Shown here: one piece after another, positions 21,676-32,291 of the stretch
Numbering within the stretch: position 1 is the first letter of the stretch
Layout: every line of letters begins with the position of its first letter
NCBI GenBank assembly: GCA_001557505.1
Contig: LSAX01000006.1
Coordinates: forward strand, 1,054,001-1,118,000
Reading direction: 5' to 3'
Source of the DNA: Reticulascus tulasneorum
Lineage: Eukaryota > Ascomycota > Sordariomycetes > Glomerellales > Reticulascaceae
Length of the DNA stretch: 64,000 nucleotides
Notes under the pieces: generated by a model
Database searches by the model: none
What the model was told of the DNA's origin: nothing
Seen by the model: the letters and a program-made list of their open reading frames with translations, nothing else
Made by a program: the position numbers and the translations under genes

Positions 21676-23764
21676 ATGGGAATCTTCTGCTCCAACCTGG
21701 ACAAAGACGATGCTGAGGGCGAGAAGGATGAAAACTCGAGGGAATCGCATTTTAAAAGGCATACCTCGAAGCTCGTCAAGAAGACGCATCATCATCCCTT
21801 CTCACCAATTGCCGAGCATCAACACCACCATCTCAAGGCAGATATGGACTCGGCGCAAGACATGGTTGATGCTCACGACACCATCATCCAGGGGAGGAGT
21901 TCAGTGAAGAAGGAGCAAACAGTCGTCGATCGCGCCCGCTACACTCGCTCAGCGGCCACCGCGAGGATCGCCAATGTTGATGATTACGAGCGCCAGCGGA
22001 TTGAGATCCAGCGTCGGGAGAGGACGCTCGCTTTCGACTACCGGCTGGAAACCCTGGCCTCGGACCTCGAGGTGAAAGCGAATAAGATCATCCAGATCTT
22101 ACGACGCAACGACAAGATTCGCGTCTATGACAAGGCTGAGCCGCGCATCGGCTACGGCGGGCAAAAGCACCCCAGGTTTCCAGGAGACCACTTCTTGTCA
22201 AATGTAGACCTAATCAAGACAACGGACCTTTTTACCATCGCCAAAAAGATGCCGAAGGGAGCGCATCTACATGTTCATTTCAACGCCTGTCTGCTGCCGC
22301 ACGTTCTACTGGATATCGCCAAACAGATGGACCGCATGTTCATCACGAGCGATCTGGCATTAGTGGAAAGCGATGGCAGCACCCCGGATTCTCACCCCTT
22401 TGATCGGTGTGAGATCCAGTTCAGCATCCTGCCTCCGGAGAAGGAGAATCCAGGAAACTTATTTTCTGCGAGTTATGAGGGACGACAAACGATGAGATTT
22501 CAAGACTTTCTGTCAGAGTTTCCAAGGTGGCATCAGAAAACCAGCGTGGACGAGTGGCTCCAGAACAAGCTTGTTTTTAGTGAAGAAGAAGCACATCATT
22601 GGCTTCAAACGGTTCTTGGGTAGGTTCTCATCTCTTCTCACGCCGCCCTCCCCGGTGAGCTTGAAATGCTGACGAAATGGCAGGACTTGGGAAAAGTTCA
22701 ACGGACGGACACGGATGATGAAGGGATTGTTCAATTATGAAAGTGCGTATCGGCGATATACACGGCTGGTTTTAGAGGATTTCGTTACGGACAACATCCA
22801 GTATGCCGAGATCCGGCCAAATTTCATGAAGGCCAATCAACTCTGGACTGATGACGGCACGCGCCAGATCGATAATGTTGGAATCATGGATATCATCATA
22901 TCGGAGTACGATAAGTTCCAAATGGAGACGGGTGATTATTTTGGAGGGCTCAAAGTCATCTACTGCACGCCGAGGTCATTTTCGAGAGACCTGGTCGCGT
23001 ACTCTCTTGATGAGTGCTATGAGTTCAAGCGGAGATGGCCACAGTGGATTGCGGGTAAGATAGATGGATCATCAGCCATTATAAAGCGGATTAATAGTTG
23101 CTAACTGGACAAGGATTTGACATGCTTGGAGAGGAGGCCAAGGGCCACCCAATCCGATATTTCATTCCGGAATTCCTTGCGTTTAGGAAGAAGTGCGACG
23201 ATGCCAAACTCGACGTCCCCTTTCTATTCCACTGTGGCGAGACCATTGAGATGGGCAACGAGACGGACGGCAACCTCGTGGATGCCCTTCTTCTAAACTC
23301 GAAGCGGATAGGCCACGGATTTGCTCTTGCGAGACACCCCTACATCATGGAGCACATGAAGATGAAAGGCGTATGCCTCGAGCTGTGCCCAATATCAAAC
23401 GAAATATTAGGTCTGACACCCAGGGTCATGGGCCACTCGATGTACAATCTGCTTGCCAACAATGTGCACTGCACGATAAACTCTGACAACGGAACCATCT
23501 TCAGGTGAGTAACTCTTATACCGCAGTTTCGTTCCAACCCCCCTGACAGATCCTAGATCAACGCTCTCACATGACTTTTACCAAGTCATGGTTGGCAAGA
23601 CAGATATGACATTACACGGTTGGCGGCAACTGATAGAATGGAGTCTTGACCACTCCTGCATGTCAAAATCCGAGCTGAAAGCGGTGCGGACGAAATGGGA
23701 GCAGCTTTGGGAGGAATTCCTGGACTGGATTGTCCAGACGTATGGTGATGTGCAGGCGTTATAG
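21676..23764 (+). CDS. Adenosine deaminase-related protein (ADGF/CECR1 type)
   Basis: Metal-dependent purine deaminase family, converting adenosine to inosine or acting on a related purine. Four exons, 21676-22619, 22684-23054, 23114-23504 and 23557-23764, give about 637 residues with matching phases. The zinc-binding MPKGAHLHVHFNA (HxH) motif is present at about residue 200. WEKFNGRTRMMKGLFNYE is characteristic of the ADGF subfamily. FLFHCGETIEMG carries the metal-ligand His and catalytic Glu, RIGHGFAL the next His, and CTINSDNGTIF the metal-binding Asp, where most ADGFs have DDP. The first 130 residues are a long His- and charge-rich extension with no signal peptide. The protein starts MGIFCS, which fits a myristoylation (Gly2, Ser6) and palmitoylation (Cys5) signal. 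Substrate is inferred from family only. Confidence 0.92.
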
Positions 23765-24924
23765 GATGGAATAATCCCTTAGAGGGTCCACGATTTGTTT
23801 AAAAACTCTTCTTCGATTCTGAGGATACCACCCTTTTTGGTAATAGACTACCTCGGACAGCGTAATAGCGCCGAGGTAGACAGAATATCCAAGAACATTA
23901 AACTTACCCTTAGCCAAGACTTTGAGCTGTTGATGGTGTCGAACAAGGCTGCGAGGCTGCGTACACGGAACCGCCGCGGGGCTGCGAGTTGGAAGTCATT
24001 GGGCAATAGGGCAATCAATTGGAATTGTTAGCCAGAGCTCATGGTTGGTTACGCCATGAGGGGTTTTGGGGAGCACTGCCGCGCTCCAGCAGGCAACGAT
24101 ATGTACAAGATATCGCCTCGCCATCTTGCACTTTCAAACCCAAGGCTGCGTACACTCTTGGCGGCCATCCTGGACCAGACCATGCCTTGGTCCCTAGGTA
24201 GCATCTCTACAACGAGATGTCACCCCCTGCATCACCTGTAACCACCAACTTGGAACCGTCTCAACAACAGACAAGAGTCACAGACCAATGTCGAGGCCTC
24301 ACAAATTCAATACTCTCGCGATTTAACAGAAGTGTAAATTCATTCTACGCTCGAAAACTACGACGACAGCCGATTGAGCAGGTGAGGCAAGCTTCAATAG
24401 TCTGAGCCACCAAAAAGCCGCAAGGCGATCTAGTGGGGGAGGTGGAGAGGTCAACTGCCCAGAATGGGCGAAATTGGGGGCTGAATCCCTCCTGGTGCAG
24501 ATGGCTCAGCCCCCCCGCCTGCCTTAGAATGTCATTAATTACGACGGCTTCGCATCCGGGGCCTGGTTGACGAGGAAAAGGAACGCAGTGCATGACGCGT
24601 GACGTCTCTTTGCGTTTCCTTTCCCCTTAAATATCCAATTTCCTCGAATTGCTGTGAATTTCATCCAGGCTCCCCTGGATGTTTCTCCGTCTAGAGAGTC
24701 GACTCACACCCACCACTGTACCTCGTTATCATTCATACATAGACCTAGGAGTGCTTTAGCCCTCCCCCCCCCTCTGCGCTTACCCCGGTAAGGCAGTGGA
24801 CCCCTAGACCCAAGCTCGAGCTTCCCCGGCATTTGCTGCAAGGGCTTCCAGCCTTAATTGGACTTCGTCTGCTCCTCGGTTCCAACACCTCTCCCCCTTG
24901 GACCGCGTTGGCGCAACCGCCACC
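23765..24924. other. Intergenic with promoter of the membrane-protein gene
   Basis: No supported gene. A pyrimidine-rich stretch with a C run just before 24780 and a sequence cttaaatatcc near 24625 probably belong to the promoter and leader of the gene starting at 24925. The short frames up to 82 codons have no recognisable content. Confidence 0.5.
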
Positions 24925-26496
24925 ATGGCTTCACCCAACGTCGCAGACCCGTCCACTGCGATATCCAACAACGAATGGTTCCCCGGCACGAAACTCGAAT
25001 GGCGCCTCGATGTCGTCACTCTACTCGCCGTGATTGGCGAGTCCTCAATGGCCGAGCACGCGCAGGCCATCACCGCGTCGTGGCTCTGTCTCTTCCCACG
25101 CATCCTCCCCGCGCCACAGGCCCTCCTTAAACCCTCACGCCCGCCACGCATGCCCGAGACGCACGCCAAGATGGCAGGCGTCTATGGCGGCGTCGTTCTC
25201 GACACTGTGGGCTTCTTCGCCAACATTATCCATCCGCTGGACCAGTACAAGGCATACACGTTCCACTCGCTCGAGGTCAAGCACAAGGACCTGAACGAGG
25301 TCGGGGGCATCGTGGCACCTACGTCGCCCATTCGGCGCGACAGCGCGGTTGGGAGGATATTTCGACGGGCGAGTACGCTGAGCCTTAAGGGAAAGGGGAA
25401 AGGAGAGACCAGCTCTCCCAAGTCGGGGATCCCAAGGGCGCCGGCTGATGGGTTCGATCTGGCATCGGATGATTTGGAGACGGGGAATGGGCAGACCACG
25501 GGCCGGGCCGTTACATTTGCGCCTGAGTCAAACGATCCCAAAATGGGAATCCACAAACGGCTAACCCTCTCGGAGAAGGCCACCGACATTCTTGCGAACC
25601 CCACACTTGCATATGACGGTCCCCGGCCTGCCGTGCCTGCTCAACTGTGGAGCCCAATTCATATCCTGACCCTCATCTCCTTTTTGCTCAGCGCTGTGAT
25701 CATCGCCACGGCAGGCTACTGGCACGACGGCAACGCTATCATCTCCGTCGCCCTCGTCAGCTTGGCGTCCTCCATTGTGGGCTACGCGAGCTGGTGGCGC
25801 CCGATCTTGATGAACCGCACCCACACGAACCAAGTCCCCAGGGGGGACGTCATGATCCGCACCCGCGAGGGCGCGTTCGTCCTCATCAAATGCACCGAAG
25901 AAGTTGCCCGGGAGCTGTATTCGGGCACTGAGGAGTGCGAATACCGCGTCGGCGAAAAGCTCTACCGCTTCCTCATGGGCATCGGCACCATCATCCTCAT
26001 GGTTTCTGTCGTCTTCCTCGGCAACTGCAAGTGGGAGTCGCAGATCTTCATCGGCGCCTCGTACATCGTCCTCAACGGCCTGTACTGGTGCCTCGGGATG
26101 CTCCCAAAGTCGTATTTCTGGGACCTCTCGCGCTACGAGTGGAAGGATATCACCCCGGACGACACCAGGAAAGCCAATCACGAGGTGGACAAAAAGGACC
26201 AGCGAGAGGGCCACAAGAGCTTCACGCGCGCGCTGTGGTTTGCCATCCGCGAGACCCAGGTCACGGGCTGGGTGCATCGGAGTGGGGCCGCGCCCGGGAC
26301 GGACGTGTGGAAGCTCTGGCTGAAGGAGGCGGAGCGGCAGGCGAGGGCCGGGAATCGCAGCTGGCCGAGCGTGGCGGAGAAGGATGAGATGATGAAGGAG
26401 GCCATGAAGAAGGAGGGCATTGATCTGGCAGAGCAGCACGCACCCGCGACGGAGATCCAGGGACCTCGCAGCACGGTGCCGACCCCCGGGTTCTAG
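24925..26496 (+). CDS. Fungal multi-span membrane protein of unknown function
   Basis: Single-exon frame of 523 codons. The start at 24925 was chosen for its strong CACCATGG context over the frame opening at 24898. The C-terminal half has four clear membrane spans, at about residues 244-265 (ILTLISFLLSAVIIATAGYW), 271-290, 348-368 (FLMGIGTIILMVSVVFLG) and 372-392. A hydrophobic patch also lies near residue 90 (GVYGGVVLDTVGFFANII). Between them is a Ser/Lys-rich linker (about 130-230) likely to be cytosolic and phosphorylated. The protein ends in a charged tail of about 130 residues. I do not recognise a named family. The high third-position GC and long uninterrupted frame make it a real gene. 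Confidence 0.85.
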   Translation: MASPNVADPSTAISNNEWFPGTKLEWRLDVVTLLAVIGESSMAEHAQAITASWLCLFPRILPAPQALLKPSRPPRMPETHAKMAGVYGGVVLDTVGFFANIIHPLDQYKAYTFHSLEVKHKDLNEVGGIVAPTSPIRRDSAVGRIFRRASTLSLKGKGKGETSSPKSGIPRAPADGFDLASDDLETGNGQTTGRAVTFAPESNDPKMGIHKRLTLSEKATDILANPTLAYDGPRPAVPAQLWSPIHILTLISFLLSAVIIATAGYWHDGNAIISVALVSLASSIVGYASWWRPILMNRTHTNQVPRGDVMIRTREGAFVLIKCTEEVARELYSGTEECEYRVGEKLYRFLMGIGTIILMVSVVFLGNCKWESQIFIGASYIVLNGLYWCLGMLPKSYFWDLSRYEWKDITPDDTRKANHEVDKKDQREGHKSFTRALWFAIRETQVTGWVHRSGAAPGTDVWKLWLKEAERQARAGNRSWPSVAEKDEMMKEAMKKEGIDLAEQHAPATEIQGPRSTVPTPGF

Positions 26497-27106
26497 TGGG
26501 ACCAGTGGCATGCACTGTGGCTGCATATTGTAGCATATTCTCTGTCGGGTTTTATTGGCGAAGTTTGGCAGCGGTTAGGATACCCCTTTTGCATTTAGAT
26601 GCCGGCTTGGGAAATTGTCAAATTATAGATGGAGGGCTGGGAGGGTTTGTAAAAAAGAAAACCGGAACTGGAGGGCCATATCGGGAAAGGAAAATGGGAC
26701 TATGTATAGATGGGAATAGGGGATTAGGGCGTCTATTGTTCGCAATCATGGAAGACTGCTGTGTGCACTTTTATACTCCCGTACGGTCTCAACGAACCTG
26801 AGTTATGCATGTTCTGCCATCTTCTAATGAGATTCAACCCATCTAGCCGATGGTTTTCAAGAAGCGTTATACCTCTTCACAGATGGAAACCGATGAGTAT
26901 GGTTTGCTAGAGTGTATCATTGCTGATCAGCTTTTGAAATTAGTAAACATGGTAGTCTAAAACGCCTGTTGATGGCGACAGCATCTCTCTTTGCGCCCTC
27001 CCATGTCACAATCATGCAACATTCCAAAGACGATGCGGGAGCAATCTTATCCATGCAATCCCCTACTCCGCCTCAGGCGGACCGATTCACACTCGCAGCC
27101 TCAGCT
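26497..27106. other. Intergenic between convergent genes
   Basis: Probably the 3' UTRs of the membrane-protein gene and the SRP40 gene. Nothing else is seen. Confidence 0.55.
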
Positions 27107-28432
27107 CTAGTCCTCAAACTTAATTCCCTTCTTTTCGCTGATATCAATCATTCCACCACGGTAGCTTCCCCTCTTCTTCTTGTTCTTCTCCTTGGTAAAA
27201 CCCTTGCCCTTCGTGACGATCAAATCTTGGTGGGCACGCTGCGAGTAGTCATTGGGAACGTAGTCGTTGGAAGCAAACTTTTCGTCGACCTTGATATCTT
27301 GAGGAATTCGGGAGAAAGGCACGTTTGGCTTCCTCTCTTTGGTGCTGCCCCTGTTGTTGATCCGGGATGTGAACGGGTCTGGTGGGAGTGGTGGGAAGTC
27401 CGTGGTGGGTCTGAACTCCGGAGAGGTCTTCTCAAGAGTGACAGATGAGTCGGACGGGTCATTCAGAGACTTGTCCTTGAGATTGGTGGCCTTTTTCTTG
27501 ACGATCTTTGCACTCGCTTTGCCCTCTGATTCAGAATCGTCCGAGTCGGAGGAAGAATCATCAGAGCTCGAGTCCTCAGACGATGAAGACCCAGATTCGG
27601 GCAACGGCACCTTGGCTGCTTCCGAGGCGTCAGACTCGCTCTCGGAGTCGGAAGAATCATCACTCTCCTCAGAAGAAGAGCTATCCGAATCGGACTCTGA
27701 TGCGGACTCGTCTACGAGCTTTTGCTTTTTCACTTGTGGTCGCTGATCATCTGAAGAGTCCGACTCAGACTCAGATTCAGATTCGGAGTCGGAAGACGAC
27801 GACGAGCTGCTGTCTGACGATGGGGCTTTTCGTTTCAGTATCTTCGCTGCGGAGGCAGGGATACTAGGAGTGGGGATGGTAGGCAATTCCTCATCACTCT
27901 CGCTGTCGGTGTCGCTTTCGCTGTCTGAGCTAGATTCGGAGCTGGAGCTAGCGCTGGCAACGACATCCGCCATATCGATATCCTCCTCGTCACTTTCACT
28001 GTCGGAACTGGAGTCACTGCTACTGTCACTGTCGCTCGAGCTGGTGACCTTTGTAACTTTGTCGGTCTTGATAGTAGTAACACCGCCATCTGGACTCGTG
28101 AATGATGTCTGCCATGTCTGGAACACGCTGACAAGAGAATGGTGGTGTGGCGCCTCCACTTTCTTGACCGCCTGCCAACCGTTGGTGGCTCGTTGTTGCT
28201 TGAATGCTTTGTGGGCTGTTGTGAACGAGTGATCCGACAAGAAACTTTCGACCAAGTCCATCAATGGACCTGGCGGAGATTCTTGTACCACAGCTGCGAC
28301 CGCAGCGGGTTCGGCCTTGACCTTCTTCTCTTTCTTCACCATCGTGGTTGGTGTGGATTGTGAGGGGATGGTTGTCGAGGAGGAATTGTTGGAGAAGAGC
28401 CAAGATGGTGGTCCTTTTTTGTTACTTGACAT
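27107..28432 (-). CDS. SRP40: SRP40/Nopp140-like nucleolar phosphoprotein
   Basis: Nucleolar chaperone-like phosphoprotein linked to snoRNP and pre-ribosome assembly. One exon of 441 codons. A LisH-like helix (PLMDLVESFLSDHSFTTAHKAF, about residues 56-78) opens the protein, as in Nopp140. The middle third (about 125-330) is a long run of Ser with Asp/Glu (SSSDSDSSSDSSSDSESDEE type), broken by Lys-rich spacers; these clusters are classical casein kinase 2 sites. The C-terminus has the conserved SRP40 C-terminal domain: FSRIPQDIKVDEKFASNDYV, then ERAH-like AHQDLIVTKGKGFTKEKNKKK, then RGSYRGG and a KKGIKFED ending. The domain order is diagnostic even though the acidic region is low-complexity. 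Confidence 0.93.
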   Translation of the reverse strand: MSSNKKGPPSWLFSNNSSSTTIPSQSTPTTMVKKEKKVKAEPAAVAAVVQESPPGPLMDLVESFLSDHSFTTAHKAFKQQRATNGWQAVKKVEAPHHHSLVSVFQTWQTSFTSPDGGVTTIKTDKVTKVTSSSDSDSSSDSSSDSESDEEDIDMADVVASASSSSESSSDSESDTDSESDEELPTIPTPSIPASAAKILKRKAPSSDSSSSSSSDSESESESESDSSDDQRPQVKKQKLVDESASESDSDSSSSEESDDSSDSESESDASEAAKVPLPESGSSSSEDSSSDDSSSDSDDSESEGKASAKIVKKKATNLKDKSLNDPSDSSVTLEKTSPEFRPTTDFPPLPPDPFTSRINNRGSTKERKPNVPFSRIPQDIKVDEKFASNDYVPNDYSQRAHQDLIVTKGKGFTKEKNKKKRGSYRGGMIDISEKKGIKFED

Positions 28433-29085
28433 GTGCTCAGGTAAGAATTCGAACTAGCTTGCAAGATTGAACTGTGAAAGCCGCACCGTATGGTGGTGTT
28501 TCTCAGCGAATAGCAGAGAAGTTGCGATGCTGGAAGTGGCTTCGAGATGCGCCTGTAAAAATTTCTGTGGGTTTCTTCAAGAAGCTGCTTGGAAGAAAAA
28601 AAATATTACCAGAGACCCCTGCCCCGCCAATTTTCGCTATCTTATCTGTTCACCCGTTAGGTAAATAAAACTAGTGTATGCATCTAAATCCCCCTGCTCA
28701 CCACACCAGTGCATTTCTGTGTTAATTGGACGCCACTCATGCAGGGATCCAGGCTCATTGTGTCCACCAGCAACCCCCATTGTTGACTTCCTGAGATTGG
28801 ATTTAGACGCTGAAGAGACCGAAATCGCCGTCCGCGAACTTCATTGGCATGAAGGATTCTTGTCTTCCCAGGCCCCAGCCCTACTGAATCATGGATCGAT
28901 AGCAGAGATACTCGCCTGATTTTGTTACCCCCGTGTAGCTATCCCCAAACGGATAAAACGCATTCAACCGTGGCTGCCACACGTCTCGCCCATCCGAATC
29001 TCATCCCTGGTCCCTTATTTCCCGCCCCAGTTCGAGACAGCCGACAGCGCGGCATCAACAGCGAACGCAACCGCCGTAATCAAAC
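28433..29085. other. Shared 5' region between divergent SRP40 and Rsm1-like genes
   Basis: Both genes point away from this 650-bp interval, so it serves as a divergent promoter region. A frame at 28674-28919 is open but has no recognisable features. Confidence 0.5.
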
Positions 29086-30698
29086 ATGAATGCTACAAAG
29101 CGAAAGTTCAACGCCCTGATTCAAGGGATCGGCACAAGGACGTCGACTTCGGCACATTCTGGCGATGAATCTATAACCACGCCGCATCCCCCCTCCGATC
29201 CGAGGCCTTCGACTTCCTCCTATGCTTCTGCGAACATGGCTGTCGACAACGACCTCCTTGCCAAGCGCCGGCGACTGGCTGCCCTGAGCGAAAAGAGTGC
29301 AGCGGTCAACTCGATCAGCACCGGCGTCACAAACATCTCGAATGTCGTCTTGAAGAAATGGACTCCAGCTGCGAACGTGAAGGACTCGGCCCAAGAGCCT
29401 TTGAAATACCGGCCCAGCGACAGGGGCGATTTGTTAAGGAGACTCGCGACATTCCAGGAGCTTACCGATTGGACACCGAAACCCGATAAAGTCAACGAAA
29501 TCGAATGGGCGAAAAGGGGATGGGTTTGCCAAGGCAAGGAAAGAGTGCGGTGCACGCTTTGCAGCAAGGAGCTTGTCGTCAAGCTCAATAAGAGAGAGGT
29601 CGATGGCAAAGAAGTCCCTGTGCTCATTGCCTCTGAAGTTGGTATGTCATGACAACCTGATTCCAACGATTGTCTTCCGCTAACTCTAAGTTCAGGGGAG
29701 GCTCTTGTGGAGAAGTACGCGGAGTTGATTGTCACATCACACCAGGAAGAGTGCCTATGGAAGAAACGTGGATGCGACGGTATTGCTTCTTGGTATCTTT
29801 CCTTCGGATGATCATTACTGACTGGGTCTTAGACTCGTTACTCAGACTATCACTCACAAACGCGAAAGTGAGCCTCGAAGCGTTACGCCAAAGATACGAT
29901 GAGCTTTGCGGGAGGAAATCATTTCTGCCATACGAGTTCAACCTACGACTTCCGGAAGAGTTGAATGTCGATCTCATCCTCACGCAATTGCCGGAGGGTT
30001 TCTTCTCAAGTCCGCCAGCACCTCAGCAAAGCCCAGAACCCCATCAGCCCAACAGAGTTGCACTTGCACTCGCTCTCATGGGCTGGCAGGGGTTGTCCAA
30101 CGCGAGAATAGGCGCCGTCCCCAACTCGGCATCTTGTCATACCTGCTTACGGAGACTTGGGTTATGGATGTTCAAGAGCAAGGAGGTAGGGCAAAACAAC
30201 GAGATCCTGGTTCCAGCACCGATGGACCACCTGGATCCTGCCAAGGAGCATCGTTTCTTCTGCCCCTGGAAGAACCCTCATGCCCAGAAACTAGGCAGTG
30301 CGAGCCCTGACCCGGAGGTGGACATGCCTGGATGGAAGATACTGGTCCAAGTTATCAAGAACGACGCCTATCTGCGTGGGGCTTTAGACGAGAGGCCCAA
30401 AAGCAAAGCACGGCCCAAGACAAGAGACGGTAAGGCAGCGCCATCAACACCAGGGAAGACGAGTGCTGCCTCCTCGGGACCTTTGATACCCGGAGGGTTG
30501 GACCCTCCACTAATCATCGGGCCAGATGGTGTGGAAGAGGAGGACGAGAGCGCAAGGGATGCGAAAGACAAGGAGCGTTGGGCGCGGCTACGGAGAGTGA
30601 AGAGCTTGTTTGATACCAAAGGTGGGAAGAAGCTACGGCGGACGCTTAGTAGGCCCGGCACCGGACACTCAACCACGTCGGGAGGTGGTCAAGGATGA
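29086..30698 (+). CDS. C3HC zinc-finger protein, Rsm1/NIPA-like
   Basis: Nuclear protein of the Rsm1 (yeast mRNA export) / NIPA family. Three exons, 29086-29641, 29696-29779 and 29833-30698, give about 501 residues, and the first intron has a CTAAC branch site. The first zinc finger is assembled across the intron: WAKRGWVCQGKERVRCTLC in exon 1 supplies cysteines, and HQEECLWKKRGC in exon 2 supplies His and Cys. A second, Rsm1-like module (residues about 280-400) contains SCHTCLRRLGLW, then HRFFCPW, then GWKILVQVI. The N-terminal 80 residues and the Lys/Ser-rich tail look disordered. The exact end of intron 2 is a little uncertain but the frame is continuous. Confidence 0.88.
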
Positions 30699-30962
30699 TG
30701 ATTGATTTTTTCTATACTGCCTGTAGGTTAGCGTTATCTCCAAGCTTGAGAGGTGTCAGTTCTGGGTATACCCTACGTATTTTTAACAACGGGGCTGTGA
30801 AGAATATGGGAGGCAGGTGTGAAAATAGGTTTGGAGAAACTGAGGAATATATCTAGCCCTTTGGGTATCTGACGGTGATTCTATACATGCAAAGCACACA
30901 TGTCGTACAATATCCTACATCTCCAACTCTTCAACCACATATCCGTTGATTGGGTGCCGCAA

Positions 30963-32291
30963 TCACTTCTTGGTCTTGTATTTCTTCTCAATATCCTCAA
31001 ACGAGATGATCTCGCCTGCCCAGTCCTCCGGATCGTTTTCCCACGTATTGGCTCTACCCTCAGTCATCTCGGGCATCGCAGCCTTTTTCTTTTTCAGGCC
31101 AATACCAGCCAGCTCGAGGATGGCTAACCTGACCCCCGACAAGCCCCGTTGGGTGCCCATCTTATCCGGAGCCCAGTCCTTCCGGGGCTCCATAGCCGCG
31201 GCCGTGACGTATATTTCTGGAAGCCAACCGTCGCCGGACGTCCACTCCGAATTCCTGCCCACGTTGTCCAGAAAGCGTCGGACATTGTAGCTCTTGGCCG
31301 CCATGGCCTCGCTCCAAGTCTGGTCCTCCGCCCTGGCCACCTCGGGGTTGTCTATGGGCTGTGGACTTGAATTGGCCTTCCTGACTTGGCGAATCAGCTT
31401 GTCCGTCTTGGTGAACACCACAAGGGTGCGCGTGCCTGACTCGCGCAGTAGCATAATAATATTCTTATCCTGCGCCGTAAGTTTCTTCTCTGCTGAAAGA
31501 AGCAGAATGACACCACGCAGCAGTTGACGCTGGTTCAAGTACGTGAGCACGTGCTCGCCCCATTTGTCTTGGGAATGGAACCCATAACCCGGGGTGTCCA
31601 CAAGAATCATGCTGTGACTTTGTGGGTTCTCCTTACTTCCAATGGGTAGCGTCGCTGATTTCGTAGGGCGCGGCCCGATGCCGTAGGCGTTCATGGTCAC
31701 AGTCTTGCCGGCCCTGTCACTCGTCCGTGCCAGGCCAGGGCTGCCCGTGAGGGCGTTGATGAAGGTCGACTTTCCGCAGTTACTGGCTCCAAGAATGCAT
31801 ATTTCTGGGGTGGTGGTGTTCATCAGGTGGCTCCGAAAGATATCCGCGGCGTATAGGAACCGAGTTTCCGAGAACAGTCGGGAAGCTCTGCTGTAGTCTG
31901 CCTTGTCGGCAGACACCACACAGAGCTCGTCCTGCTGAACTTGTGACGACTGCTGTGTAAACCGTCGACCTTGAATCAGCGATTTCATCGCTTCCGGGCT
32001 CCCAACTTCAAAATTTGGCATATTGCCATTGTTCGTGGTGGGGGTGAAATAGACTGATCTTGTCTGCCATAGATCCTGTGCGTCCCTAAGTTGAACTGTC
32101 TCGCGCATTGAGTCATGAGAGAAGAACTGCTTCCGTTCTTTTGCAGAACTTTCTAGGACTGCAGGGCGCCTTTTACAGCGTCTGGCGGCAAATGTTATGT
32201 ATGAGCGATGGTGTGAGAAAATTGGCATTGATGCTCCTGCCCAGATGGGCTTTCCAATTCTGAGGCCATATCTTGCTCGTCCCAGTAGCAT
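30963..32291 (-). CDS. EngB-type mitochondrial GTPase (YihA/Mrx8-like)
   Basis: Circularly normal TRAFAC GTPase of the EngB/YihA family, which assists ribosome large-subunit assembly; the fungal members act in mitochondria. One exon, 442 residues. The first 50 residues are rich in Arg, Ser and aromatic residues with almost no acids, consistent with a mitochondrial presequence. G1 is ILGASNCGKSTFINAL, the switch I area carries TSDRAGKTVTMNAYG, G3 is VDTPGYGFHSQDKWG and G4 is VVFTKTDKL. A G5-like segment YVTAAAMEP follows. The tail EDPEDWAGEIISFEDIEKKY is lineage-specific. The N-terminal 120 residues before the G domain are longer than in bacteria. Confidence 0.9.
   Translation of the reverse strand: MLLGRARYGLRIGKPIWAGASMPIFSHHRSYITFAARRCKRRPAVLESSAKERKQFFSHDSMRETVQLRDAQDLWQTRSVYFTPTTNNGNMPNFEVGSPEAMKSLIQGRRFTQQSSQVQQDELCVVSADKADYSRASRLFSETRFLYAADIFRSHLMNTTTPEICILGASNCGKSTFINALTGSPGLARTSDRAGKTVTMNAYGIGPRPTKSATLPIGSKENPQSHSMILVDTPGYGFHSQDKWGEHVLTYLNQRQLLRGVILLLSAEKKLTAQDKNIIMLLRESGTRTLVVFTKTDKLIRQVRKANSSPQPIDNPEVARAEDQTWSEAMAAKSYNVRRFLDNVGRNSEWTSGDGWLPEIYVTAAAMEPRKDWAPDKMGTQRGLSGVRLAILELAGIGLKKKKAAMPEMTEGRANTWENDPEDWAGEIISFEDIEKKYKTKK

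Noticed and set aside
25561..26526. A 321-codon minus frame across the membrane-protein gene
   Set aside because: Its composition is the mirror of the GC-rich sense codons, with no motifs; the sense frame has membrane spans and a strong start.
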